Assembly (NCBI GenBank): GCA_944324845.1
Contig: CALUXX010000002.1
Span: forward strand, 106,496 to 170,495
Direction: 5' to 3'
DNA length: 64,000 bases
Source of the DNA: Candidatus Gastranaerophilales bacterium
GTDB lineage: Bacteria > Cyanobacteriota > Vampirovibrionia > Gastranaerophilales > Gastranaerophilaceae
Positions within the stretch are counted from its first letter, which is position 1; every line of letters starts with the position of its first letter. Below are positions 53,303 through 61,159 of this stretch, one piece after another. The notes below the pieces were generated by a model that saw only the letters and a list, made by a program, of their open reading frames with translations, was not told the origin of the DNA and made no database searches. Made by a program: the position numbers and the translations under genes.

Positions 53303-54220
53303 CTATTTGTTATTCTTAATCACTTGAATATTGCGTGTTTCAGTTAATTCTTGGCGTGCATTTTTAATGATTTCTTTTTTCTCATCATCTAAACTCTTGC
53401 CGTTTACCAGTCTATCAATAAATCCTGTATTTAATTTTACGGCTTTTTCTAAGGCTCCAATCTCTTCCAAAATTGGTTTTATTTCGTTGAAGTCGTAACC
53501 AAAAGTTTGTTTTGAATTATAAACGAGCATATCTCCTTCTTGAGATGTAATTGGTGCTCCGCCTTGTTCAAAATAAAGTTTGAATACTGATTTCAAATCT
53601 TGCATTTCTGATTGCAATGTAGTTACTGTTTGTTGTAATCTCAAAAATCTTTCAAATAAATATTCAACATTTTCTAATTGTTTGCTTTCCCAATCATATT
53701 TTTGAGTATATAATTTCTTTAATTTAGGGTATGCTAAAGCAAGTCCCATAGTATCTCCCATTGCTCTATGGTGATCTTTTAATTCAACTTTAAATTTTTC
53801 AGTTAAAGCATTTAGTCCGTGAGCTTCTAAGTCAGGATAAATTTCTTTAAACATTTGTTGAGTATCAATTCTTTCGTTTTTAATTTCTTCACCGGTAGTT
53901 CTTTTAGCTGCTTCGTTAATAAAAGAAAAATCAAATATTGCATTATGTGCAACAATCGGATAGTCACCTATAAATTCTAAAATTTTTGGCATAATTTCAG
54001 CTTCTGTCGGGCTATCAGCAACCATTTCTTGTGTTATTCCGTGAATTGCAATACTGGATTTTCTAATATGTTGTTCTGGGTTAATTAAAGTTTGAAATTC
54101 ATCTTTAATTTTTCCGTTTTCAAGTCTTACCGCAGCAAACTCAACCATTCTTTCTCTTGTATAATCTAATCCCGTTGTTTCGGTATCTAAAACAATTTCA
54201 ATTACTTTTTTTCTCGCCAT
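53303..54220 (-). CDS. DnaQ-like 3'-5' exonuclease with coiled-coil tail
   Basis: A 305-residue protein. The DEDDh exonuclease is complete: VLDTETTGLD (Asp, Glu) near residue 12, HNAIFDF (Asp) around 96, and HHRAMGD (His and Asp) around 155. The family includes the epsilon proofreading subunit and PolC-type editors. After residue 175 a helical, Gln/Glu-rich region (LQQTVTTLQSEMQDL) probably forms a coiled coil not seen in short epsilon subunits. It might proofread or degrade RNA/DNA ends; its coupling with an OPA transporter is unexplained. Confidence 0.88.
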   Translation of the reverse strand: MARKKVIEIVLDTETTGLDYTRERMVEFAAVRLENGKIKDEFQTLINPEQHIRKSSIAIHGITQEMVADSPTEAEIMPKILEFIGDYPIVAHNAIFDFSFINEAAKRTTGEEIKNERIDTQQMFKEIYPDLEAHGLNALTEKFKVELKDHHRAMGDTMGLALAYPKLKKLYTQKYDWESKQLENVEYLFERFLRLQQTVTTLQSEMQDLKSVFKLYFEQGGAPITSQEGDMLVYNSKQTFGYDFNEIKPILEEIGALEKAVKLNTGFIDRLVNGKSLDDEKKEIIKNARQELTETRNIQVIKNNK

Positions 54221-54314
54221 TTTATTATCCTAAGTCAATCTTCATTTTGATAATAGCACAAAAGTTTTTTCTATGTTAGTATTGTGAAGTGTAATTTAAT
54301 AAAGAGGGTTATTT

Positions 54315-54638
54315 ATGGCTAATGTAATTGATTTATCAGATAATAATTTTGAATCAGAAGTAATAAATTCAGAATCTGTTGTAGTTGTTGATTTTTGGGC
54401 AACTTGGTGTGGACCTTGCAGAAAACTTTCACCGATAATTGATGCTGTAGCTCAAGAATATGACGATAGAGTTAAGTTTGCAAAAGTTAATGTTGAAGAT
54501 TGTGTGGAAACTGCAAAAAAATATTCAATAATTAGCTTGCCGAGCGTGTTGATATTTAAAAATGGTGAACCTGTTGAAAGAATGGCAGGTATGATGCCAA
54601 AATCTACAATTATTTCTAATATAGAAAAATCGCTATAA
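54315..54638 (+). CDS. trxA: Thioredoxin
   Basis: A 107-residue classic thioredoxin with the active site WCGPC and the surrounding FWATWCGPCRKLSPI, the conserved Asp after VVVD, and the cis-Pro in SLPSVLIF. It reduces protein disulphides in the cytoplasm and may supply electrons to peroxide-detoxifying proteins. The GAGGG site before the ATG is good. The stop codon lies inside the terminator stem. Confidence 0.96.
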   Translation: MANVIDLSDNNFESEVINSESVVVVDFWATWCGPCRKLSPIIDAVAQEYDDRVKFAKVNVEDCVETAKKYSIISLPSVLIFKNGEPVERMAGMMPKSTIISNIEKSL

Positions 54639-54658
54639 GTTGCTTATAGCGATTTTTC
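54624..54658 (+). terminator. Intrinsic terminator overlapping the trxA stop
   Basis: A 16-base perfect stem (GAAAAATCGCTATAAG with its complement, loop TTG) starts within the last codons of trxA and is followed by TTTTC and TTTTT. Probably also stops the convergent rubrerythrin transcript. Confidence 0.9.
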
Positions 54659-54681
54659 TTTTTATCTTTTTGATATTTTAA

Positions 54682-55218
54682 TTAGCTAAAATATCTTTTT
54701 AAAAGACCGTCAAAACCTTTACCGTGTCTTGCTTCGTCTTTAGCCATTTCGTGAACTGTATCATGAATTGCATCATAACCAAGTTCTTTTGCTCTTTTAG
54801 CGATTTCAAGTTTACCTGCACAAGCACCGTGTTCTGCTTCAGCTCTTAGTTCAAGGTTTTTCTTTGTTGAATTTGTAACAACTTCACCAAGTAATTCTGC
54901 AAATTTTGAAGCGTGTTCTGCTTCTTCATAAGCATATCTTTTGTAAGCTTCAGCAACTTCAGGATATCCTTCTCTTTCAGCAACTCTTGCCATTGCAAGA
55001 TACATACCTACTTCTGTACATTCACCTGTAAAGTGTGCTCTTAAACCTTCCATAATTTCTTTGTCTTCAACAACGCCATCGCCTACATTATGTTCGCAAG
55101 CATAAACTTTGTTTGTGCCATCGATAACGTTGAATGTTGTAGCGCCACAAAGAGGGCATTTTTCAGGTGCTTTATCTGCTTCTGTTGACCAACCGCATAC
55201 TGTACATACAAATTTCAT
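54682..55218 (-). CDS. Reverse rubrerythrin
   Basis: A 178-residue rubrerythrin with swapped domains: the rubredoxin-type zinc/iron site ([21 protein letters not shown]) is at the N-terminus and the diiron four-helix bundle ([61 protein letters not shown]) follows. This order is typical of clostridial reverse rubrerythrins, which act as NADH peroxidase partners and are often oxygen-induced. A strong promoter (TTTACA-16-TATAAT) precedes it. Confidence 0.92.
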   Translation of the reverse strand: MKFVCTVCGWSTEADKAPEKCPLCGATTFNVIDGTNKVYACEHNVGDGVVEDKEIMEGLRAHFTGECTEVGMYLAMARVAEREGYPEVAEAYKRYAYEEAEHASKFAELLGEVVTNSTKKNLELRAEAEHGACAGKLEIAKRAKELGYDAIHDTVHEMAKDEARHGKGFDGLLKRYFS

Positions 55219-55266
55219 AGTCTAACCTTCCTTTCTTCTTATTTTAGGTTTTTAATTTGTCATATT

Positions 55267-55294
55267 ATTATACCATTGAAAAGAAAAATGTAAA
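55267..55294 (-). promoter_or_regulatory. Promoter of the reverse rubrerythrin gene
   Basis: On the minus strand TTTACA (55294-55289), 16 bases, TATAAT (55272-55267). The leader is about 45 bases with GGAAGG before the ATG. Confidence 0.75.
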
Positions 55295-55323
55295 TATTTT
55301 ATGTATGGTCAAAACTCAATATT

Positions 55324-56019
55324 TTATTTTGCAAGTAAAAGATAAATTGCAAGGATAAAGGCAACTATAGAGAAAAATCCTACGACAATCCAATATTTAG
55401 AAATCTTTTTCTTTTTAGGAATTGATTTTATTGAACTGTGCTGTTTCTTTTGTGCTTTTTTTGTTGTTTTACCAGCAGTTTTTTTAGTTGAGGAAGAAGT
55501 TTTTTTAGTATTTTTACTTGTTGTTTTTTTCTTCGCTTGTTCTTCTGCGGTTTGGTATTTTTGAGCAAGAGTTTTATCTTTTTTTCCTGTTGCTAAAAGT
55601 TTTATGTCATAGTGAAGTTTTAGGGTCTCTAAATCTCCATTTTTGTTATAGACCTTATAATTTATTGCGACTTCAAAAGCTCTTTGAAGGCATTCAAGAG
55701 CATTGATACCATTTTGTTTTACAGAAGATGAGTGAACTGTTTTATTTCCACATTTTTTTAGAAAGTATAAATCTTCAATAAATTCTTTTTCTTGTTCTGA
55801 ACCTTGAGCGTTATCTTTAAGAGTAGCAAGCATTTGATCAAAGGTTTCTTCGGATGTTCTTTTTTTGCCAAGGACATTTTTGCATACATTTTCTGCAAAT
55901 CTGCGTGTTTGGCTTATACATTGTTCAAAATATTCATCACGATATAATCGTTCTGCATCAGCAATTATATCGTACAAGTTAACATCAGTATCTTTTAAGA
56001 AATCGAAATTTGTTGCCAT
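55324..56019 (-). CDS. DUF4145-like protein with Lys-rich linker and C-terminal membrane anchor
   Basis: A 231-residue protein. Residues 1-130 read as a helical domain like the DUF4145/HEPN-related N-terminal domains in restriction and helicase proteins (DAERLYRDEYFEQCISQTRRFAENVCKN, then LYFLKKCGNKTVHSS). Residues 150-200 are extremely Lys/Thr/Ser-rich. The end is a single hydrophobic segment (YWIVVGFFSIVAFILAIYLL) with a short tail, i.e. a tail anchor. The combination suggests a cytosolic domain tethered to the membrane. The catalytic RxxxxH of HEPN nucleases is not apparent. Single gene with a non-distinctive promoter. Confidence 0.65.
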   Translation of the reverse strand: MATNFDFLKDTDVNLYDIIADAERLYRDEYFEQCISQTRRFAENVCKNVLGKKRTSEETFDQMLATLKDNAQGSEQEKEFIEDLYFLKKCGNKTVHSSSVKQNGINALECLQRAFEVAINYKVYNKNGDLETLKLHYDIKLLATGKKDKTLAQKYQTAEEQAKKKTTSKNTKKTSSSTKKTAGKTTKKAQKKQHSSIKSIPKKKKISKYWIVVGFFSIVAFILAIYLLLAK

Positions 56020-56084
56020 AATTTGAGTATATCATAATAAAACAATATGTGAAAATTCAAAAATATTACATGATAAAAATTTGC

Positions 56085-56112
56085 TTGATTTTAAATTTTC
56101 AAATGCTAGAAT
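56085..56112 (+). promoter_or_regulatory. Promoter of the tRNA-Gln gene
   Basis: TTGATT (56085-56090), 16 bases, TAGAAT (56107-56112), about 31 bases before the tRNA 5' end. Confidence 0.6.
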
Positions 56113-56143
56113 TTAGCTGTCAACAGAGGTTGGAAAAATATAA

Positions 56144-56214
56144 TCCCGGATCGTCTAGCGGCAGGACGAAAGATTCTGGCTCTTTTAACGGTGGTTCGAA
56201 TCCATCTCCGGGAG
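56144..56214 (+). tRNA. tRNA-Gln (anticodon CTG)
   Basis: A 71-base cloverleaf: acceptor stem of 7 pairs (TCCCGGA with TCCGGGA), D-stem GTCT/GGAC with the G18 G19 and A14/A21 consensus bases, anticodon stem AAAGA/TCTTT enclosing TTCTGGC (anticodon CTG, reading CAG), a 4-base variable loop, T-arm GGTGG TTCGAAT CCATC, and discriminator G73. The CCA end is not encoded. The U1-A72 pair fits bacterial tRNA-Gln handled by the GluRS/GatCAB route, which is expected if the cell lacks GlnRS. CTG is the less common isoacceptor in AT-rich genomes, so a TTG gene likely exists elsewhere. The tRNA-Glu option was rejected because the loop anticodon is CTG. Confidence 0.93.
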
Positions 56215-56222
56215 ATTAAAAT

Positions 56223-56252
56223 AAAAACGGTTCTAAGAGCCGTTTTTATTTT
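56223..56252 (+). terminator. Terminator after the tRNA gene
   Basis: AAAAACGGTTC (56223-56233) pairs with GAGCCGTTTTT (56237-56247), one G-U pair, followed by ATTTTT. It faces the convergent gene ending at 56260 and may serve both. Confidence 0.88.
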
Positions 56253-56259
56253 TAAAGAA

Positions 56260-57021
56260 TTAAATTTTATAATCGATACCATATTTTTCCCATAGATTGT
56301 TATAAAAATCTTTATTCTTTTCTATGTTTTCTCTTGTTAATTTCATATACATAGCAGTATCAAAACTGTGATAATTTGGTTGAGGGGTTTTTAGGGCACG
56401 TTTAATATATTCATCTGCCAAGTTGTTAATTTCTATATGTAGTTGTTGTCTTACTGGGGGATTGTGTAAATTATTTTCAAGTGTTTCCAGCGTAACTTTA
56501 GCTTTGTTTTTTAAGTCGGAGAAAGGTTCGGTTGAGTCATTTATGATAGTTTTAAGTATTCTTATGGTGTCATGTGTATCTTTCTCAAATGGGGTGAATT
56601 TATATTTTGCGTGAAAATATATTGCGCTGTCTTTAGATTTTATTTCTATTTGTGATGCTTTATTTTCAAGCATTTCCATAACACTTGTAATTCTTAATAG
56701 TTCACCAAATCTGAAATCCTTTTTTCTGTATTCAGGTAGAACTTCTATATAAAAGCCATACATTGGTTTTTGGGGGCTATCTATTGATATTATTTCTTTT
56801 CCTAAAACTTTATTGAACGCATTTTTTATTTCTATAATTTGTCGAATGCTTCCATCAATATATTCTCTTATTCCGACAGAAAGGTCCCCGAGAATTTCAT
56901 TTTTAACAGGAATGTTTTCAAAAAATCTGATATTTTTTCCATAGCAGGAAACCTCTTTCCATTCAACTTTGTTTAGAGCTTTAAATGTTGGTTGTATGTA
57001 GTTTTGATTTGAAATTTTCAT
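56260..57021 (-). CDS. Possible GNAT-like protein with N-terminal PTFKA motif
   Basis: A 253-residue protein. The start MKISNQNYIQPTFKALN contains a TFKA motif at 12-15. The middle segment FYIEVLPEYRKKDFRFGELL, then SQIEIKSKDSAIYFHAKYKFTPF, has the layout of a GNAT acetyltransferase core (a V/I-x-P-x-Y/F-R-x-x-G/D-x-G-x-x-L motif, and the last-strand A-x-x-F/Y-H-x-K-x-G/K-F). The canonical QxxGxG/A loop is altered (RKKDFRFG), so activity is not assured. The C-terminal 90 residues are helical. No signal peptide. Convergent with the tRNA gene. Confidence 0.6.
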   Translation of the reverse strand: MKISNQNYIQPTFKALNKVEWKEVSCYGKNIRFFENIPVKNEILGDLSVGIREYIDGSIRQIIEIKNAFNKVLGKEIISIDSPQKPMYGFYIEVLPEYRKKDFRFGELLRITSVMEMLENKASQIEIKSKDSAIYFHAKYKFTPFEKDTHDTIRILKTIINDSTEPFSDLKNKAKVTLETLENNLHNPPVRQQLHIEINNLADEYIKRALKTPQPNYHSFDTAMYMKLTRENIEKNKDFYNNLWEKYGIDYKI

Positions 57022-57062
57022 ATTGAATATAAAGTTTAAAAATATAAAATTTTGCTGACAAA

Positions 57063-57815
57063 TTATTTTAAATTGTGGCGATTTGCGAAGATTTCTTTAA
57101 GTTTATCCGTTATTATTTCGATTATTTCAGGAAAATGAAAATCTTCTTTTTCTCTGGCGTAAATTTTTTCACAAATTAATTCAGGATGAGAATCTTGAAT
57201 TTTGTCCAAATATTTATACCCTTCATCATAGGCATTATATTCTTCAATAAGTCTATATCTTGAACTTTGCAAAAAATCAATTTGTTCTTCTGTATTAAGT
57301 TGTTTTAAAAATTCTGATAATGCTTTTTGAGTATTTTCTTTATTAAATTCATTGCGGGTATAAAGATTATCTCTATAAAATTTTTCTGTTTTCGCTATGG
57401 TTCCTGAAGTTATCATTTTTAGTGTCTTTGCATTGTGTTTTGGATTAGTAAGGCTTGAAAAATAGTGCATAGTTTCGTGTAATGCTACTTCTGTATCTAA
57501 AATTCCTAAACCATCCATCATTGGTCTTTTTTCAATACGGATAAGATATCCGGCGATATCTTGGTCTTGATCAAAACCTACGCAAGTTACTCCACCTTTT
57601 TTATCAAATGGCTGAACTGAGATATCTATATTTGCTGGAGTTGAATCTTTTAATGTTTTTTCAAACAAATCATAGGAGATCGTTTTTTGAGTAAATTTTT
57701 TATTTATTTCATCAAAAAATTTGCTATTAAGTTCTTTAGCAAGGGAAATTCTATCCTTGTAACTTCCTTTGCATATTTCTAATGGTAATTTTGCTGTTTG
57801 ACTAATTTTAAGCAT
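57063..57815 (-). CDS. Putative HExxH zinc metalloprotease
   Basis: A 250-residue protein with the zinc motif ALHETMHYFSSL (His113, Glu114, His117) in a helix, and downstream RLIEEYNAYDEGYKYL, where a Glu in a later helix could be the third ligand as in gluzincins. The N-terminus has no classical signal peptide (MLKISQTAKLPLEIC), and the upstream 60 residues are helical and basic. No family recognised. It lies 41 bases upstream of the GNAT-like gene on the same strand and may be cotranscribed. Its presence with the calpain-like protease makes two unusual proteases in the window. Confidence 0.6.
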   Translation of the reverse strand: MLKISQTAKLPLEICKGSYKDRISLAKELNSKFFDEINKKFTQKTISYDLFEKTLKDSTPANIDISVQPFDKKGGVTCVGFDQDQDIAGYLIRIEKRPMMDGLGILDTEVALHETMHYFSSLTNPKHNAKTLKMITSGTIAKTEKFYRDNLYTRNEFNKENTQKALSEFLKQLNTEEQIDFLQSSRYRLIEEYNAYDEGYKYLDKIQDSHPELICEKIYAREKEDFHFPEIIEIITDKLKEIFANRHNLK

Positions 57816-57924
57816 ATTTATTAGAAAACTAAAAATAATTAATTTTGCTATCTGAATAATTGGAATTTTCTAAAAACTAATATTACGGGATTGTGAACAT
57901 TATTCTTAGCAAATCGTTTTGATA

Positions 57925-57953
57925 TTGAAAAAGAATAGTCTTTTTGCTATCAT
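57925..57953 (+). promoter_or_regulatory. Promoter of the yebC operon
   Basis: TTGAAA (57925-57930), 17 bases, TATCAT (57948-57953), 37 bases before the yebC ATG with CGAGG ahead of the start. Confidence 0.75.
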
Positions 57954-57990
57954 CAGGTGGAAAAGAGATTAGATAGAAAACGAGGTAAAA

Positions 57991-58740
57991 ATGTCAGGAC
58001 ACTCTAAATGGGCGAACATAAAAAATAAAAAAGCAAAAACAGATTCACAAAAAGCGGTAGTTTTTCAAAAGTATTCAAGAGAATTGATAGTAGCATCAAG
58101 GTTAGGCGGACCGGATCCTAACGGAAATTTCCGTTTGAGAACCGCTATAGAAAAAGCAAAAGCAGCAGGATTGCCAAACGATAATATTAAAAGAGCAATC
58201 GAAAAAGGCTCAGGAGCAGGTGCAGCTGATAATTATGAAGAATTAACATATGAAGGTTATGCAGCAGGTGGTGTTGCTGTTGTATTAGAAGCTATGACTG
58301 ACAACAGAAACAGAACTGCAGGTGATGTAAGAAGCATATTTACAAAATTCAATGGAAATTTAGGTGAGTCAAATTGTGTAAGTTGGATGTTTGACAAGAA
58401 GGGTTCTATTGAATTTGATAAAGATGTTGATTTTGAAAAATTATTCGAATCAGCAATAAATCTTGACGCTGAAGATGTAACAGAAGAAGAAGATTGCTAT
58501 AAAGTAATAACTTCAGTAGAAAATTTCCAATCAGTAGTAGAAGGTCTTGAAGCTGAAGGATTTAAGAGTACAAATGCAGAACTTACCAGAATTCCGCAAA
58601 ATAATATTGAAATTACTGATGTGAAAACTGCAACATCAGTTATGAGATTAATTGATAGACTAGAAGAACTTGATGATGTTCAAAATGTTTATGCAAATTG
58701 TGATATTCCGGAAGATGTTTTGCAACAAGTTGAGGTTTAA
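57991..58740 (+). CDS. yebC: YebC/PmpR family protein
   Basis: A 249-residue protein starting MSGHSKWANIKNKKAK, the hallmark of the family. Three domains are visible: the N-terminal helical domain with GPDPNGNFRLRTAIEKAKAA, a middle beta domain (YEELTYEGYAAGGVAVVLEA), and a C-terminal domain (TRIPQNNIEI). Long annotated as a transcription regulator, YebC is now thought to act on the ribosome in relieving stalls. It is the first gene of the operon with a good promoter. The downstream GGDEF gene starts two bases after its stop. Confidence 0.97.
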   Translation: MSGHSKWANIKNKKAKTDSQKAVVFQKYSRELIVASRLGGPDPNGNFRLRTAIEKAKAAGLPNDNIKRAIEKGSGAGAADNYEELTYEGYAAGGVAVVLEAMTDNRNRTAGDVRSIFTKFNGNLGESNCVSWMFDKKGSIEFDKDVDFEKLFESAINLDAEDVTEEEDCYKVITSVENFQSVVEGLEAEGFKSTNAELTRIPQNNIEITDVKTATSVMRLIDRLEELDDVQNVYANCDIPEDVLQQVEV

Positions 58741-58742
58741 CT

Positions 58743-59993
58743 TTGCTTAATAAAATAGAAAAACTTTCAAAAGTCCTTAATGAAGCATACAGTGAAAAAT
58801 CATTGGAAAGTGCTTTAAGGACTTTTTTTGAAAAAAATTTTGATATCGAAGATTTTTCTATTGATATCAATAACAAAGTATATTTAGAATCTCCCGTAAT
58901 AGAATCCAATGAAATTAAGTATCCGATATTCAAACATAAAAGAAGTATTGGCTATTTGATATTCAAAGGCGGCAACAATGAATTTAAAAAATTCATAAAA
59001 TATGCTGCTCCGTTTATATCTTTGAAGGTTCAAAATCTTATTCTAAACGAAAAGATGCAAAAAAACGTGAATTTTCACGAAACAATGAAGAATATTGCAA
59101 AGATAATAGAAAGTCAGTATGAACTTAATTATGTCATTCCGATTGTAGGTGAAATGATAGATAAGTTCTTTACTGATTACTTGTTGTATATCTTTTTGAA
59201 AGATGAAAATCTTGGCTCAACTGTTCTGGCTTGGCCAATGGCTTGTAAGGATAGCAAAATCCTTGAAATAGTTGAAAATTTTGAAGATACAGTTTTTACC
59301 GAAGATAAAAAATTACTTGCACTTCCTTTAAAAAGTGAAACTAAAGAAGTTGGAGTATTAGTTGCGAAAAGTACAGGTGATAAAATTTCGGATAAGGATT
59401 TCGATTATTTGACTCAATTATCTTCACAGATTGCAACGACAATAAATAGAGCAAATGTTTATGCGGAAATTTTAAAACACGCAACACTTGATGCTTTGAC
59501 CGGATTTTATAATCGCCGTCAATTGGAAGAACGTATAAAACAAGAAGTTGCGAATGCAAAACGTCAAAAAGCTCCATTGTGTGGGATTATGACAGATATT
59601 GATTATTTCAAAAATGTAAATGACACATACGGGCATGCAGTTGGTGATTTGGTTTTGAGAGATATTGCAAAAATCATAAGAGGACAGTTGCGAGAATATG
59701 ATATAGCAGGTCGTTATGGTGGTGAAGAGTTTTCGATATTGTTGCCATTTACAAAGATTGATGAGGCGGAAAAAGTTGCAGAACGTTTGAGAGCATCAAT
59801 AGAAAGTAAAGTTGTTGATATTTCAAAAGTAAATCCTGAAAGTGAAATTAAAAATATTAAAGTCACAATAAGTATGGGTATTTACGAGATGAAAGAAAAT
59901 GATAGTGATGAAGATTTGTTGAAAAAGGCAGATAAGGCTTTATATCAAGCAAAAAATACCGGAAGGAATAAGGTTGTAGTACAAGATGAGTAG
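58743..59993 (+). CDS. Diguanylate cyclase with N-terminal GAF-like region
   Basis: A 416-residue protein. TTG start at 58743, two bases after the yebC stop, with GAGG nine bases upstream (in yebC). Residues 70-230 form a sensor region with a GAF-like fold. The GGDEF domain from about 245 is complete: DALTGFYNRRQLEE, DIDYFKNVNDTYGHAVGD, and the active site RYGGEEF. An intact RxxD inhibitory site (REYD) lies five residues before the GG. It should make cyclic di-GMP and show product inhibition. The last eight bases overlap tsaE. The MshEN-type protein at 42.1 kb is a possible receptor. Confidence 0.92.
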   Translation: MLNKIEKLSKVLNEAYSEKSLESALRTFFEKNFDIEDFSIDINNKVYLESPVIESNEIKYPIFKHKRSIGYLIFKGGNNEFKKFIKYAAPFISLKVQNLILNEKMQKNVNFHETMKNIAKIIESQYELNYVIPIVGEMIDKFFTDYLLYIFLKDENLGSTVLAWPMACKDSKILEIVENFEDTVFTEDKKLLALPLKSETKEVGVLVAKSTGDKISDKDFDYLTQLSSQIATTINRANVYAEILKHATLDALTGFYNRRQLEERIKQEVANAKRQKAPLCGIMTDIDYFKNVNDTYGHAVGDLVLRDIAKIIRGQLREYDIAGRYGGEEFSILLPFTKIDEAEKVAERLRASIESKVVDISKVNPESEIKNIKVTISMGIYEMKENDSDEDLLKKADKALYQAKNTGRNKVVVQDE

Positions 59994-60456
59994 TGTTGAT
60001 TTTATCTGTAAAACATTGGATGATACAAAAGAACTTGCATACAAATTTGCAAAATTAATAGAAAAAGACGGATGTTTTATAAATTTATATGGAGAAATTG
60101 GAGCAGGAAAGACTGCATTTGTAAAACTGGTAGCTCAAGCAATAGGGGTAACCGAAAAGGTAACCAGTCCGAGTTTTGTAATTTTAAATGAATATCATAG
60201 TGCAAATATTCCTGTTTATCATTTTGATTTATACAGATTAGAAAATGAAGGTGTAAAAACAATTATTGATGAACTTAGAGAGTATTCAGAAAGTCGCCAG
60301 ATTTCATTTGTTGAATGGGCAGAGTTTTCGCAAGATGAAATTCCTTTTAATCATATAAAAATAAATGTAACATATGACGATGATGATTCTCGTAAGTACT
60401 CTTTTGTTGGGGTAGGCGAAGATTGTGAAAAGATTGTAGAAGGGTTAAAACAGTGA
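59986..60456 (+). CDS. tsaE: tRNA threonylcarbamoyladenosine biosynthesis ATPase TsaE
   Basis: A 156-residue protein. Walker A GEIGAGKTAFVKL is preceded by a strand (INLY), and the family-specific VTSPSFVILNEY and YHFDLYRLENE blocks follow. TsaE helps TsaB/TsaD form t6A at position 37 of ANN-decoding tRNAs. The start overlaps the GGDEF gene by eight bases and its TGA overlaps the tsaB GTG by four, so both neighbours are coupled. Confidence 0.96.
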   Translation: MSSVDFICKTLDDTKELAYKFAKLIEKDGCFINLYGEIGAGKTAFVKLVAQAIGVTEKVTSPSFVILNEYHSANIPVYHFDLYRLENEGVKTIIDELREYSESRQISFVEWAEFSQDEIPFNHIKINVTYDDDDSRKYSFVGVGEDCEKIVEGLKQ

Positions 60457-61082
60457 AAATATTAGTTTTTGATACATGTTTAGATAAAATGTATATAGCA
60501 TTAGCTCAAGATGATAAAATTTTATCTTCAAAAGTAGTAAAAAATCAGGATAATAAATATCATTCAGCATTTTTGATTTCTACAATAAAGGAGATATTGA
60601 AGGAAAACAATCTAACACCTCAAGATTTAGATGTAATAGGAACAAATGTAGGTCCGGGAAGTTTTACGGGAATTCGAGCTTGTACAACAGTTGCAAGAAT
60701 GATGGCGCAGCAGTTAAATATCCAAGCATATGGAGTTTCATCATTAGAAATTTTGTCTAAAATCAATCAAACATCTAAACCGACAGTCGTTGCATTAGAT
60801 GCAAGAAAGAATAGTGCTTATTTGTATTTAGATAATGAAATAAAAGGTGCTGTTCAAATAGAAGAAATAAAAAAACTTATCGAAGGTAAAGATTATTATT
60901 TGGTAACAGATGATAAAATGCAAAAAGAATTGGGAGGAATCTCATACCAGCAGGGAGAATATTCATTGGGAGAAATTCTTGCTGAACTTATTTATTCAAA
61001 AGCAAAATCGAATTCAGGCAGTTGGAGAGAGCTAAAACCTTTGTATATTCAGCCGCCGGGAGTTCATACTGCAACAAAATAA
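60453..61082 (+). CDS. tsaB: tRNA threonylcarbamoyladenosine biosynthesis protein TsaB
   Basis: A 209-residue ASKHA-fold protein. It starts with GTG at 60453 (overlapping the tsaE TGA by four bases) and shows the family N-terminus ILVFDTCLDKMYIAL and the typical NVGPGSFTGIRACT loop. TsaB scaffolds the t6A complex with TsaD and TsaE. tsaD is not in this window. It is the last gene of the yebC-dgc-tsaE-tsaB operon. Confidence 0.96.
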   Translation: MKILVFDTCLDKMYIALAQDDKILSSKVVKNQDNKYHSAFLISTIKEILKENNLTPQDLDVIGTNVGPGSFTGIRACTTVARMMAQQLNIQAYGVSSLEILSKINQTSKPTVVALDARKNSAYLYLDNEIKGAVQIEEIKKLIEGKDYYLVTDDKMQKELGGISYQQGEYSLGEILAELIYSKAKSNSGSWRELKPLYIQPPGVHTATK

Positions 61083-61159
61083 CTTGAATAAAATTAATAA
61101 GTAAATATTTGTTAATAAACTATTCAAAAAAATCTATTAAGGGGTTTATATAGAACATA

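Noticed and set aside
56144..56214. tRNA-Glu
   Set aside because: The D-arm looks Glu-like, but the only 5-base anticodon stem places CTG, not TTC, in the anticodon position.
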